Origin: Paragonimus westermani
Lineage: Eukaryota; Platyhelminthes; Trematoda; Plagiorchiida; Troglotrematidae
Direction: 5' to 3'
NCBI GenBank assembly: GCA_008508345.1
Contig: QNGE01000145.1
Span: 97,510-161,509 of the forward strand
Length of the DNA: 64,000 nt
Of this stretch, positions 49,901 through 61,309 are shown piece after piece. The position numbers and the translations under genes are program-made. Under the pieces are notes generated by a model that was given only the letters and a program-made list of their open reading frames with translations, was not told the DNA's origin and searched no databases. Each line of letters starts with the position of its first letter. Position 1 is the first letter of the stretch.

Positions 49901-50608
49901 GAAATCGGTGAACTCTGGTCTATGGATCTTATGGGCCCATTTCCACTGAGCGCCCGCGGTAACCAGTACGTTCTGGTCATGACGGAACACTTTACCCGTT
50001 GGATCGAAGCGACTGGCGTTCCGGATCAGAAAGCATCTACGGTGGGAGATATGGTGATGAAGCACATTGTAGCAAACCACGGTGTACCAAAGGCGATCTT
50101 GACGGATCAGGGACCATGCTTCGAAAGCGATGAGTTTCGAACACGCATGCAACAACTGGGAATCAAGCGCATCCGAACGACGCCGTATCACCCACAAACG
50201 AATGGCCTAACTGAGCGTAACAACCGAACGGTCAAAGAATGGTTATCAGCCAAAGGAGGAGACTGGGAGTCTGCGTTGCCACTAGTGTTATTGGCCTACC
50301 GGGCGTCTGTGCAGGCGAGCACGAAGAAATCTCCATTTCAATTGATGTACGGTAGAACCCCTCGACTTCCGGTGGATCAGGACATTGGGGTATGGCCAGA
50401 GTGCATTGATTCCACTAAAGAATTGGTAACCGAAAGAGAAAGAGCCCAACGAAATCTGAAAGCATCGCAAGCACGCACAAAGGAGAAATCCGCAAGGCAA
50501 CGGTTCGGCAAGACTAGAATGTTCAACCTAGGAGAACGGGTGAAATATCGAGACCATCGGAACACGGGTGCCAGCGGGCCAGGATCAAGAAAACTTTTGC
50601 CTAAATAA
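46796..50608 (+). CDS. Gag-pol polyprotein of the Ty3/gypsy element
   Basis: 1270 codons, uninterrupted. By residue: about 1-62 lie in the 5' LTR; 62-250 gag; CCHC zinc knuckle CFICGKKGHWKKDC at 254-267; aspartic protease with DTG at 317-319; RT about 470-650 with YGDD at 616-619; RNase H with DAS from Asp766; integrase with H/C-type N-terminus near 990-1030 and D,D35E triad Asp1044, Asp1104, Glu1140. Pol enzymes therefore keep their catalytic residues. Oddities: the only ATGs before the gag core are inside the LTR, the primer site is translated, and gag is short for the family, which suggests an internal deletion in gag. The frame ends in TAA-TAA at 50606-50611, before the usual integrase C-terminal region. 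Confidence 0.93.
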   Translation: MCTCCVRTFTKANDNVLSPNVCEGMSVVQMSVRICGLVFDMTCTEVCTTNELAGQASFAHTTTGAVTSARRKIPWPQPLEDGDVRTFLEDLEDVAGVVGVHTDRGKLATPRTLVAAFDSPADRQEAMRRFKAARLGQGADPSVIAATLQGLLDRALPGLNQESRRQLLTEQFIEGLPMALRDQVRIAHVARPMDLDDLAKVTRELAVMSVASVDSNSNTDKKTLEVMQKAMEQLAADVAALKTAARKNDQPGGCFICGKKGHWKKDCPIRRSQRSKNKVFRDCSFCWAGRLVMGAIEKGAVHTRVEVDGEVEQCLVDTGAAISLIARAEKQNLEPTSMMIKTVGGHSLLVDGVKECGVRIGGHIVKHRFIVSPETRQTILGADFLAATDAVIDLKLKKLSTKYGSLTLIGQRKDSVNQVRKVKTPSCTAPLLQSTVEKYAEVFTTDDDPYGFCNWIAHEIPTTGTFRPHGPRRIPVHLEEELRRQIQNMLSEDVIEEANSPYNSPVLLVKKSNGKYRFCVDFRRLNEVTQNTVVPIPSVADIFDKLQQAKLFTVLDLRSGYWQVPIKPTDREKTAFTVGEKQYQFKRMPFGLSGAPFTFRRLMVQLVKRLDNVAVYGDDIVIYSNTESEHAAHIDAVLNRIKNSGLRINADKSQLGRSSVVLLGHKVGQGEIKPLPEKILTIREAVAPNSKRTLRQFLGQAGYYSRFVKNFHSIASPLYELLRKDKKFEWTDDAQRAFKRVQQAMNEQQLTLKLPNTKETFIVATDASDRGIGAVLKQKEGVIEYASRVLTPTEQKYSTIEKECLAIVWALDKWRPYLLGQQFHVETDHKPLEWIMTARDPRGKLARWALRLQEYDFTINHVPGLSNCVADFLSRPQVDDELPKVTVGVNGLIMEQDPQTLVRLQRQDKVLRKVIEALARGVRIPTNTKDEELKIIASQWKRVGLNSAGVLTWQRGVGHPCVVVIPRQLRRKVVADCHEMAHTGCTRTYDLLQQRAYWPKMKEDVTTYVLACQQCQLLKSDNRGAQQPLQPIPVSEIGELWSMDLMGPFPLSARGNQYVLVMTEHFTRWIEATGVPDQKASTVGDMVMKHIVANHGVPKAILTDQGPCFESDEFRTRMQQLGIKRIRTTPYHPQTNGLTERNNRTVKEWLSAKGGDWESALPLVLLAYRASVQASTKKSPFQLMYGRTPRLPVDQDIGVWPECIDSTKELVTERERAQRNLKASQARTKEKSARQRFGKTRMFNLGERVKYRDHRNTGASGPGSRKLLPK
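46984..46998 (+). promoter_or_regulatory. Primer-binding site
   Basis: TGGTGCCGTGACGAG starts 2 bp after the 5' LTR. TGG complements the CCA end of a tRNA; the tRNA identity was not determined. Confidence 0.65.
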
Positions 50609-50826
50609 TAAGGTCCGTATTTGGTAATATCCAGATGGAGGCCCAGTATACACGATCAAGAAGAACGGCGAGACGAAACGAGTGCACGCCAGTGAGTTAG
50701 CAACGTGGCACGAGATGCCGGCGCGACGAACCAGAAGATCAATAATCCGGGAGGAAACACCGCGTCGATCGGAGAGGATTCGTCGACAAATGCAAAGGAA
50801 CCAAGGAACCTCGGAAGGGGGAGGAG
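50609..50826 (+). pseudogene. Cut-off C-terminal end of pol
   Basis: After the tandem stops, an open frame rich in Arg/Lys continues in a different phase into the 3' LTR, where it meets a TAG near 50856. It has the composition of an integrase C-terminal tail. Separation from the main frame needs both the stop codons and a small indel near 50630, so this copy cannot make the full protein. Confidence 0.65.
50813..50826 (+). promoter_or_regulatory. Polypurine tract
   Basis: GGAAGGGGGAGGAG immediately before the 3' LTR, the expected plus-strand primer. Confidence 0.8.
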
Positions 50827-51138
50827 CGTTGTATAACAGGCAGTTTCGTTGTGAGTAGTATACTACTCACAAGTAGTGTATTACCCACAGGCGACATTTA
50901 GGAACAAAAGGACAAGCCCCGAACACGACGGACACGAAGAGACTATCGGAACGGTGTGTACATGCTGTGTGAGAACGTTCAACAAGGCGAATGACAACGT
51001 ACTGTCACCCAATGTATGTGAAGGCATGTCTGTTGTGCAAATGAGTGTACGCGTTTGTGGTTTAGTTTTGACACGACCTGTACGGAAGTTTGCACAACAA
51101 ACGAACTTGCTGGCCAAGCGTCTTCTGCGGACACAACA
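50827..51138 (+). repeat. 3' LTR (312 bp)
   Basis: Aligns to the 5' LTR over its whole length apart from 51 extra bp (50842-50892). The first base is C instead of the expected T. Ends ACAACA. Confidence 0.9.
50851..50870. repeat. Perfect 20-bp palindrome in 3' LTR
   Basis: GTGAGTAGTATACTACTCAC equals its own reverse complement. It lies inside the 51-bp segment missing from the 5' LTR. Confidence 0.95.
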
Positions 51139-51142
51139 GTTG
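51139..51142 (+). repeat. 4-bp target duplication, right (GTTG)
   Basis: Matches 46716-46719. Confidence 0.65.
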
Positions 51143-52435
51143 TACGCCAACAAGTGAACCGTTATCCAACTCGAAAGCCTTATGTTGGTTATTTCGTTTG
51201 GCTCCCAAGGGGACGCATTATTTGGACGGCGCTGACGATTACACGCAGTTTAACAGCACCTGTCTTGCTACGACTAAATAGTTAGAGGTTAACTAGAATC
51301 CAAACATGACATGTTTTTTCTCTGTGGTCTTTCCAAAACTCAGATCAGCATTTTATATTTCACGACTTAGGTCATTGTTCGTTCTTTCCAATCCTGTTTT
51401 ACGGTTTGCGATTGCTTGTGTACGCATCCGCTGGTGTCATTAATTCTCCATTAGCTTTCTTGATTTGCTAACCAAAGCTTATAAACTGGCCACTGGGATA
51501 TCTGAAGCGGTTATCGAAATGCAGTGATATCTTTAGAGTGGATTGTATCGACTGCATTGTTATACAGATATTTAGGGCTTCACAAAAAGCAGCATCTGGT
51601 CCAGATTATTTTACGCGTGCTTCCCTTCTCAAAGCCAGCTTCAAGTCCTCTGCATGATCATCGCGTAGATGTGTGTGATCCCCAATGACGCATGTTTCTC
51701 CTGTAACTTCCCCTTTAGCTCGATTTTTAAGTGACCCTATTCATACAAGGCATGCCGTTATAATAAACCGTGGGCAATTGTTTTTCGATTATCGTACCCT
51801 CTCGTTGTGGTTTTATAAACTGCCATTATGTGACAGCATGCTACTGTTGAGAATTTATCTCTCAGAGTGTACGAATGCCTTCTTGCCTCAGTGAGAGTTC
51901 CCAGCCCCATTTATTACAAGTGACTGTGCTGGCTAAATTTAACTAGCCTACAGATAACCGGTTCTAATAAACATGCCACCATGCGTGACAATGTAGCAAA
52001 CACCCACTATATCGCAGAATCCGAATATCACACTTATCACCGAGTTAATGGATCAAAAACAGTGGGGTCGAGCTTAAGTCACAGGATATTCAGTTTTCGG
52101 AAGGAGACAAGTTTGGCGATGTGAATCACTAAAATTCCTGTCTTAGAGGGTGAAAACCATTAACCTAAATGGCCACCTGAAACAATTGGCGAAAGCTAAT
52201 CTCGGAAGAATTTGTGCCGATATTCGCTTCGCACGTAACACGGTGTGGAGTCATGAGTGTAGTGGGATAAAAGAGGAAACCTAACTAGCAGGAGATTCAG
52301 AAAGCTTCAGGTAGTATGTCGAACTGCGTGCACATCATCACGACAAAAACAATAACTTTTTATGTCATACTCAGCCTTTCGATATTTAGCTGTGCTTAAT
52401 GTGGAGTCAGTCAAGCAGTCGTTACCCTGATTTCT
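51143..52435. other. No recognisable gene
   Basis: Nothing recognised after the gypsy element. Confidence 0.4.
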
Positions 52436-52439
52436 TCAA

Positions 52440-52600
52440 GAAACCGCACCCGGAATTCAACTACCGGTTGTGGAAGGAATGTGTGCTACAAACCAGTTCT
52501 TACAAGGGCGAAACTCGAGACTAACGCCTCTTTTCTGGATGGCCTGACTAAAATATCTACGGGGATGCGAATGGCTCAGCAGTGATGTGAACAAGTAGTC
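52440..52600 (+). repeat. Decayed hammerhead SINE-like unit
   Basis: CCGGAATTCAACTACCGG and GGAAGGAATGTGTGCTAC match box B and head end of the intact unit; AGGGCGAAACTCGAGACTAA matches the stem II/GAAA/cleavage region, and TCTTTTCTGGATGGCCTG the body. The CUGANGA core is lost. Confidence 0.6.
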
Positions 52601-54045
52601 GTTTGTTAGAAATTGTCAGTGCACTGACCAGCTCTGGTCAGCTGGAGAAGCGCGATCATTTCGCACAACACTACCAAACCGCACCTCACACAGATAACAC
52701 TTCAGAGTTTGTTCCGTCTAACTATTGAGACCTTATCTCGGCCCCGACATTTGTCGGATCTTCCAATAAAGGCAATCACTCTTCCCTTTTTTCGGATTAG
52801 TTGCTTAAGAAAAAACTTAGCAAGAGCAACATGATTTTACAAAATTCTCGACATTTGAAGATGCAGCAGTTTGTGTATTTGATATAAGTGTAATGTTGAT
52901 GAAAGCGTATCAATTATGTTGGTGCTTATTTAAGATAAAAACTATGGTTACATTATTTCACTACGTTATTTTCAGAACTGTTGAATAGTTTGGGGAGTAA
53001 GATATTCACATCAAATCTAGCAGGATTGAATTCAACAGTTTAGACGTCGTCTTTAATATGCTATTAATAAACCAACCGAGAAGAACACAGAGTTACTAGC
53101 AGGTTGTAATAATCAACATGACAACTAACTCGGGTGGATTTCCTCAAACGTGCTGTAATCAAACGTTTTTTCTCAGTCCATTTATTGTTAGTTTACACAG
53201 TGATGAGTACAGACCGTATGAATGACGATAATGTTACTTTAGCTGTTCCATACCGAAATTTCAACTAGTTTTACACCACGGGAGACACTGCCCACAGTGA
53301 GTGATTATTGACCGGATACGAAGGGACATAAAAAAGTTAGATCTTAGGGTCTCATGGAAGTTGATCGATATCTAGACACTGTGAACGATTTGGGAAGGGT
53401 GTTTATCTTGCTATCCGAATAATGCAACGCGATGAATGAGCAAGAGTTGCACGGTAGGCACGCAAGTTGATACTTCCGAAACCTGTCAGATAACTGCCTT
53501 GTAGTACAACTTATTTAGGGTGTTCAGCGTACACAAGCAAATAAACACACAAGAGTTGGGAGTGAAATATTTATGGTTTGTGTCACGGTGATCGGTGTTT
53601 CGCAAAGACTCATATAAAACTGGGTTGGAAATAAATCTGTTTCAGCCCATAATTGACTTGCAGTTGATCACTTCAGATAGTCTCGTGAAGTTTTTGATTA
53701 ATTCACATCAGTTACCCTTCAATTTGAAACCACTTACGTAGCATTCCCTTTAGTTTTAAGGTTATCAATCGTACTTATCTTCAGCACCTTTTCGATAATA
53801 CAAGATTGAATTTTCGTGATACGAAATAAGCACATTCAACAGAGCACCAACTTCTTGTTAGTGGTAGGCATACTCTTTCGATGAATCGAGTTATCTCCTC
53901 TGCTCACATTGTTAACATACGTCGTTGAGTTTCCTTCTGAATTGAATTAAATGCTTCGGTACTTTATCAAATGATAATGATACAGTCCAAAAAAACTCAA
54001 TTTATCCGATTTTTCATGTTTGCTCCTAGTAATGTCGTTATGAGG
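52601..54045. other. No recognisable gene
   Basis: AT-rich, with short frames only. Confidence 0.4.
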
Positions 54046-54049
54046 GTGC

Positions 54050-54260
54050 TCAGGATGAGCCGTCTGCTGGTGGTGGTGGGTGACTTAAATGATAAACAGA
54101 AATTGGGCGCTACCTCGGCGAAGCATTTCTTCAATTCAGTTCTTCAGTTTGCAATTTGAGGTGACCACAAGTACATTAATACTATCACGCAGGTGGCCTG
54201 TTGTTTCCAGCAGACGTGTAACGGCGGGAAACGGGAGAATGTCAAGCGGGGACCTTCGAT
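54050..54260 (+). pseudogene. Possible LINE endonuclease fragment
   Basis: LLVVVGDLNDKQKLGAT resembles the GDxN strand of apurinic-type LINE endonucleases, and 70 bp downstream in another frame TAGNGRMSSGDLRLL resembles the following helix region. The match is short, so this call is tentative. Confidence 0.3.
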
Positions 54261-54264
54261 TGCT

Positions 54265-56395
54265 GATTAAATTCACAGCTGGACTTCACAAGAAAGATGT
54301 GTATGACCGTTTTCATGAACCTGACAAAACAGTTGTTCTGCTTCCAGGACAACCCTGGGTGCCACAAGCCTTATGATGATGCACTAGAAATGGTCATTTG
54401 AACTACAAACCCCAACTGTTAATTTTCCGCAGTACAGTACAGTACAAGAGGTCACATTTCAGTAAACAGCTCCATCGTGTGACAGAAGCCGTATTTACAC
54501 TACCGTTACAAACAAGTTTTCGATGCTGTCTGAAATCACATACTAACAGCTCCTATGTGCTCCGTGACTACATTTGAACTGGAAATCAGTTAGTTTACAT
54601 ACCAGCAATCGAGGATTTTGATTGAGGTAATTAGGGCATCGCCTATAGCTCACATTCAGCTGTGATTGTAAGCCTACCTTCTTCGACACGAAGCATCAAA
54701 CTCGACCTGCTCTCTTCGTAAAGCTTTCTAGTTGTACATTTCCTTGTTCTGAACAGTATGAGTAATGGCTAGTAGTGCTCAACTCACAATGGTCAGTTTA
54801 TCGGTGTTCGGAAGCAATTGATCACATCAACACAAAAAACACGGACCTAAATAATTGATTATATGCGTCGTTAATGTACATCATTATGTTTATCGATTTT
54901 GTAGATGACAAGTAATATGCATCAAGAACGATAGATACTCATTAAATTCAATGTTGACCTAGTAAAATATTTACGAGACAACTAGACATCCATGTTTGTA
55001 ATCTACTGGGTTACGGCCACCTGAGGGTTAGCACCAATGGTAAAGATGTCATTTCAATGCTCTGTGTACAGTAAGTTCACCACAGCAGCTGTGACGCCTT
55101 CTTTATTAAGCAAATTACCTGTTATCGGCTTTTATTTATTTACGGACTACTTGCGTTACATACACATCGTAGGCGAGGGGATACAAACAATGTCAAATAA
55201 GTCGAAATGAATTCGGATAGTGGAGAGAAAATACGTATAAAAATTCCAATCCAAGCATGAATTGTCTTGCCCATGAGGTGTTATTTATACTCAATCAGGC
55301 TATCCGGTTGCTCAATGTGATTGAACAGTTTCGGGTTCACTGAATATTACAGAACGAGACAACATTCTCTCAGTTTGAGTAGCTATAAATTCTCCCTTCG
55401 GTTACCATCTGTGTTCAGATTTATCACGCATACTCACGGCTGACCACACTTATTCAATGCTTCATCTGTGTCCACGTGTGTATTCCCCAATCACATGTTG
55501 GGTGCTAGATGCCTCTAAGAGACTTCAGTGTCGTTCGTTTGGATTGAACCATTCGGTGCATGCACCAAGCAGAGATAGCACACTGCTAAAAAACATACAT
55601 ACATGACTGACAAATCGGTGAACGTTTGTGATAAAAAATATACACTGATGACAAATCTTGGATGAGGCAGACCAAATTTGAACACTGTAAGACAAAATAC
55701 AGTGATCAAAGATGATAGCGATTAGGAAAACCTGTAGTTAACTGATAATTACTTCAGCATTGTTGGTGCTAAATGTAAAATATCTATGGAATGAACGGAT
55801 GTGACGCCGAATGGATAACCGGAAGTGACATAATGCGGGCACGGAGCTATAATTCTGCGAAAATAACGGTCGATTCTAAGCGTATAAAGAAAACAATCTC
55901 ATACGGAAGTAAATTCGTGAATCGATGTCAAAATAATGCATTTCGGTGAAATTCACTTACACATCCTTTAATGTTTTAGGCATTTCAGGAGAATCTTCTA
56001 CGCAGAGAATTGGGGAATCATGACTATGTTTAAGAATGCTTACAAGCCATCTGGATAGCTCGCGGTATACTGAGTTGTTCACGAATAGGATGGTTTGAAG
56101 AAACAGCGTATTGTGCGATTTTCAGAGCTTGTCTTATATGACCTGTGAGTGTCTTAGTTTCATCTATCAAAAAACAGAGTTCACGACTTCCTTGAAATAC
56201 ACTTTTATGCCAAAAGGCTCTTAAGTGTCGTATGACTTAGTTTGAATTTGTACTGAACAGCAAACAGGTTCCTCATTTTTGACATAGTCTGCTTTATTTA
56301 CGATAAGTGTCAAAACCTGGAGCGGGAGTGAGATGAACTACGTCTTGCTCAATTGTTTTGTAACGAAACGGAAACAGGCAAATGAAGCCACCTCA
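54265..56395. other. No recognisable gene
   Basis: Short frames without recognisable domains. Confidence 0.4.
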
Positions 56396-56399
56396 CCAA

Positions 56400-56660
56400 T
56401 GAGGGGTTTTTAAGAGTTGCACAAAACCGGTGCTCCGCTACGGTCTGTTCTATTAATTGGCAATTTAACGTACCACGACCTACTCAGATTATGTGAACAC
56501 TACCAAGCTCATTTATGAATCCATCAGCATGTATTGTGAAAAACACTTTGGACGGTTCAAAACTATACAAAACATATCAGTGAGCTGCCCTAAATATGTT
56601 GATTCGTTATTCACAAATGTACTTCTGAATCAGATTGTAGATGGTGTATGCGCTTTCGTC
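56400..56660 (+). pseudogene. Penelope-like RT N-terminal fragment
   Basis: Translation gives KTGAPLRSVLLIGN (the PLRPI-type block), then after about 40 residues YVDSLFTNVLLNQIVDGVC, the SLFTNV block of Penelope RTs (frame 56493-56792). The catalytic Asp pair is not present. Downstream frames to 56845 are not recognised. Confidence 0.6.
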
Positions 56661-57194
56661 AATGTGAGAATCCATCATTTTATGTTTACAAAAATTACTT
56701 TCAAGATCCAATTTATTCATGCATTGAGAACATTCGGCTCAATTTTGATGCAATTTTTTGCAAGCAACTTGATGATGGCGAAAGTTCATTGAACCTTTTA
56801 AAAAATATCTCCTCATCAAGAGAATGCAAAGACCTCATCTTCTAATGGTTCAGTGCAGTATCCACATTTGAAGATCACAGCATTCGCTGCACGTGTTCAT
56901 CCTTCCAGGTCACGGATTTTAACTGATCGGGAGTGGGGAGTTAATGGATTTTGTCCCTGATTGTTGCAATGGTGTATCGATCGCGTGCGCTAATTGTCTA
57001 CAGTAAGCGGCTTTATCAATATGCTGTATTTCTGATGGTTGGGAACAGTTGTTGACAAGTTGGTACAGAGAATTGTACAACTTTGCCGCGTCAGTGAATA
57101 TAATTACTGCATGAACTGAATCAGAGTTAAGCTTCGGTGAGCACATTAACGTTAACTAGATACCTCGTCAGAACATGTTTACCAATCCTCCGAC

Positions 57195-57350
57195 TCATAC
57201 GAAGATATGTATACTAATGAGTTCTACTATGAGCAAAACTCGAGTCTAGTGCTTCCTTTTGTAGTGGGTTGGCCGAAAGGCTTATATGGATGCAACGACT
57301 GTGATTGGATGTGTATGGTGTTCAATCTGAAATAAACGAAATCCCCGAAA
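57195..57350 (+). repeat. Decayed hammerhead unit with tail
   Basis: TACTAATGAGTTCTACTATG (core G changed to A), ACTCGAGTCTAGTGCTTCC (cleavage region GUC and stem I partner preserved), body with GGTTGGCCGAAAG, and tail AAATAAACGAAATCCCCG matching 2881-2909. Core and GAAA are mutated, so it is inactive. Confidence 0.7.
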
Positions 57351-58900
57351 TTCAATGCAATCTTGATATGTTCATATAGAGAGAAACCAGCTAACAAAAT
57401 GAATATCTCTATTTGACTATTTTTCGAGGACATGGTAAATACTAGTCAAGGGTTTTTCCTAATACCTTTCTTTTCGTTATAGGATGTAGAACATTTGTGT
57501 TTATCACCATGAAAACGTATTAGCTCACGTGTTCACCGATGTAAGTTCGGTTGATTCTGTGCAGGACATGTTTCTTGCATACGAACGAAAAAATAACGTT
57601 GCTGAACGCCAGCAATCACAAGGTGAGAACATCGGATGCTTTTCAGTTTAATTCTACTCATTGTTTAAGCTGGTCTGAAACCATTGACTGACGGTTCGAC
57701 AAGATAGATTTGCAAGTAACAAGCTTCCGTTTAACAGCTCATTGTGGAAACATATTTCTTGTAAGTACGGTAGTTTATTAGAATAGGTGCGCACACACGC
57801 GTGGATTACTATGGGTTCGGGTATCATCAGACCGTCTTTAAGTCAACAGAAGGCAGGAGTAAGTGTGGCTGAACAGGTCACGAAGGTGCCTACGCCGCAC
57901 GTGAAATTCTACGTGTTGATGGGATTAGTGAACAGCAGATCTTCGCAACATCGTGAGCTGTGTCCTAGTTACACACTGGAGCGTTCGAGTTTAAAAAACT
58001 AGCTCTGGTTGATGTACATTCAGTCAACAGAATCCCTCCCACACTTATCCAGTGTGTCAATGTCTGGGTTAAACGTGAATGAAATAGAGGCTAAACTGTC
58101 GTTCAATTGATGAAAATGATGTCCAATTAAATTACGTCATGGACACGTTTGAAAGGACAACTGTGAAGGACTGGGGAGAAGGCGCACCCTAGGTCATTTG
58201 AACTTTTCTGTTGGCCCACAAAACTACATGGTACATATTTCTCATCTGACCAGCCAACACACACGGTGGTGAACTACACTGTCAATCACACTCTCAGGCT
58301 GCTTAATGTGGAATGACTGACAAACACAACGGTAGTCACGTGCTCGATGCAGTAAAGTTTACTCATTTAATAGATTATTGGGCTGTCGAATTTGAGTTCA
58401 GATTTGCTGCTTCTGGTCTAGACAGGCAGTCAATGTGCAACGGACTCAAACTTGCACGCAAACAAAAGGTAATTGAAAACACGAAGAACTTATCATCCAT
58501 GTGTCGAAGGGAGATCCGGTGGAACTGTAGTATTAAGGAATAGCGGTCACGTGATATGTAGCGTGTTGTTCAACAGCATCACTATTTGTGAGCGTCTAGA
58601 CCAGACTATACTGCGTGGCATTAGGTTAATCAGCGGTGGCTGGCTACCTTGTTAACACTAGGTTGTTTGAAACTTCGGTCGAACCAGAACAGAGTACAGC
58701 ATAAACTTCGTAGCTATGTCAAACATTCGTTAGCGTCGTGCATGCCGTCAGTGGTTGTAGTTGCACAGCCGCTACCGTTATCTCCATTCAGAATCCGGTG
58801 GTCGGCACTCCGCAGCTAATTATAAGTTAATCTGTTCACCGAGCTGTTAATTGAGCTATCTTAAGGCGCGTTCTAGTCAGCAATTTCATCGTTGTATGTC
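57351..58900. other. No recognisable gene
   Basis: Frames 57787-58002 and 58313-58543 have no known domain. The 3' part may be decayed upstream LINE sequence. Confidence 0.4.
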
Positions 58901-58904
58901 AGCA

Positions 58905-60070
58905 CAATTTGCTGCCAAATAAGTCCATCGCAGCAAACATACTGTTCTTTATGGACATACTAGTGGACGCTAGAGACCATGATCATGTATCAGACACCGT
59001 TTCCACCATCTTTATTAAGGCGTTCGATTGAGTACTACACTTCTACAGAAAATGGAGCTAAACGGCATCAGAGGCGATAGTCGCTGTTGGTTACCGTCAT
59101 TTCTTTATGAAAGGCATTTTCTGGTCAGAGCTGTCTCTGATATCTCCTCCCTCGGACTTGTCACAGCAACTGCACCACAAGTATCAGTCCTCGAACCGCT
59201 ACTAGTTCTAATCTGTACTAATTATTTAACGCGAGATCTTCCACCCACATTATTCTCTATGCGGATAGCGTGAAAATTTCATGGGCCCCGCAGTTTTTAA
59301 ACTGACGTCAGCGCATTCAACCAGTGGTCAGAGGAGTGGTGTCTTTCATTCACCGACGATAAGTAGGCGCCCGTCTCTCGGCGGCAAATCTAGCAGCATA
59401 ATGCGCACAGATAGCTGTGTACATTGTCAGTCTTAAAGAGAACCTAGTTCAATGGCTGTCATCTATCGTGTACTTGGTACATCGTGTTGTGTACGCGTCA
59501 AGGCCGTCTGTGTGCCCCACACTCGTGCCAAGGCTCCAAGAGTGTTCTGATTGGTCGCGGCTTCAACGCCCAACGGCTCACTCATCCATGTACTTTAAAA
59601 TGACCCGATTGCTTGTAAATGCGACAACACAGTATGCATTCCTACCGAGTCACTTGTCCTCACTACAGTTGTTGTTGTCCGTAAGGCATGTAGCGGATGG
59701 GGCCCGGATACAGATACAACACATCATCAGAGAAGAACAGTCAAAACAGAACTAACGGTACAATCATGATACGAACGTTTCCTCAATTTGACCGGAAAGT
59801 TTTTCAGACCATTCATACAATTTATGCCCGATCATTACTTGCATACGCTAACCCAGTAGTCTTTTCTGAACTTGAGAGACTTAATTGTGTGGCATGTGTG
59901 GCAAGCTATGATAAAAATCACAACGGGTCTTTGAAATGTTATGTATAAGTGTCATCTCGAAATCTCGCTGGAATATCAAAGACTGCAGAAACCTCATTCG
60001 ATTTTTTGCATCTCTCTGAAGGGCTGACAGAGAACCTGTTTACTGTTACAGATTCAAATGGGATGGGGGA
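58905..60070 (+). pseudogene. LINE (non-LTR) reverse transcriptase remnant
   Basis: Blocks in order: VSTIFIKAFD with a stop right after (RT motif with FxKAFD), 59028-59273 with LNGIRGDSRCWLPSFLYERH and LGLVTATAPQVSVLEPLL (the GxPQGSxxGP block, mutated), the position of the YADD motif destroyed near 59270, then FNQWSEEWCLSF (59310-59350), and 59770-59880 with FDRKVFQTIHTIYARSLL followed by AYANPVV. This order is that of jockey/CR1-like LINE RTs. Many stops and frameshifts; the copy is dead. Confidence 0.8.
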
Positions 60071-60074
60071 TAAA

Positions 60075-61300
60075 AAATAAACGTTGTTTCAAATAATTTC
60101 TCAAGTAGTCGTCTATGGCGATTTATGGGAACAGCTTGTCGCCAACTGTAGTTAATGATTTTTTAGGACGCAATGTTTGATGATCTGCTTAGCGGGTGGA
60201 GTAGATGAACGATTCAGTCTTATTACTTTCTTGTATTATTGCTCATAAATTCCCATTGACATCTTGGCAACATTCAACTCCGGGCAACAATTCCCATTGT
60301 GTTTATGAACGGCAGTTTTCGCGAATGCCTTTCAGAACAGTTGACTTCCGAGTGACACCACAAGAATTCTACCGAATCGGGAGACTCAGGACCTCTGCTT
60401 CACCTCCACTTATCAACAGAATAACCCATTCTTGTCTGATGAGTCATTCGAATAGAGGCAGATCAGTTCGTGTCCGAAACACACAGTATTACAGATAAAC
60501 AGGATGTTTTGTGTAGACGAACAACGGGTGGAAGAAAAGACTGGAAATGACGGGGGAATCTCTAAGGAAGCTATAAAGGTTTCCGAAGAGCTGACGACGA
60601 CAAACAAAACCTACCTGTTCGTTTTTTTAACGAGCACGAAATACTTGTAGAAGTGACCAAACTTCAATATGAGTCAAGGGACTTTGAAAGAAAAAGACAA
60701 CCGAACCTAATGACCATGCGGCATTTTTTTATGAGTGAGAGAAACTCACCAGGCTGGCTTATGGATTTTATATAAGGGTGTAAGGCATGTCTTGCTATCG
60801 TATTTTTGTTAATGCAGCGAATATAAATGTCGCCTTACATTTGGATGTCAACGTTAATTTACTGCAGATGAATGGAGTAATGTCTCCCCCATAAGGCACG
60901 TTCCTCCACAATGAAGAAAATTAGCATTCACTACGGGCGATCCTTGTGGGGAGAGTATTCTACTGAGATAAGACAGGTTGCGTCGAAACATTCTAGGATA
61001 AATTGACTGTCTCGCAAGCAACGTGTTAGCGAAGCCAAAAAGCGTAGTATCATTTAAGAACGACGTGTCAAAGGAGAGCGAATGCATACATATCAGTTGC
61101 GTTAGAATGTTTCAGATAATTCTCCTCCGGTATTTAATGTTGCGGAATAGCGACGCTGATCCACGTCTACGTATCGTCAGTCTCGGTTTATTGTGCACAC
61201 ACCGTCACATCCTGCCTACTCACTTTTGTCATCCCTGGATAGCAAACTTCAGGCAACTAGTATCTGCTACCTCGGCTGCAGCAATGATTCCAACTGCATC
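60075..61300. other. No recognisable gene
   Basis: The frame 60205-60498 (97 codons) and the - strand frame 60854-61087 are not recognised. Confidence 0.4.
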
Positions 61301-61309
61301 AATGGTGAG

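Larger units (their letters stand above)
46720..51138 (+). mobile_element. Ty3/gypsy LTR retrotransposon, nearly complete
   Basis: Has a 5' LTR, tRNA primer site, single gag-pol frame (protease, RT, RNase H, integrase order = Ty3/gypsy), polypurine tract, 3' LTR and a 4-bp target duplication. By-eye LTR comparison gives about nine substitutions, one single-base indel and one 51-bp indel over about 260 bp, i.e. roughly 96-97% identity, so it is fairly young. It differs from the deleted gypsy element at 27130-28960 in every shared domain. The 3' end of pol is broken (tandem stops, frameshift). Confidence 0.93.

Noticed and set aside
50881..51285. Frames of 63-93 codons in and after the 3' LTR
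   Set aside because: They repeat the LTR-encoded start of the gag-pol frame and have no independent coding evidence.
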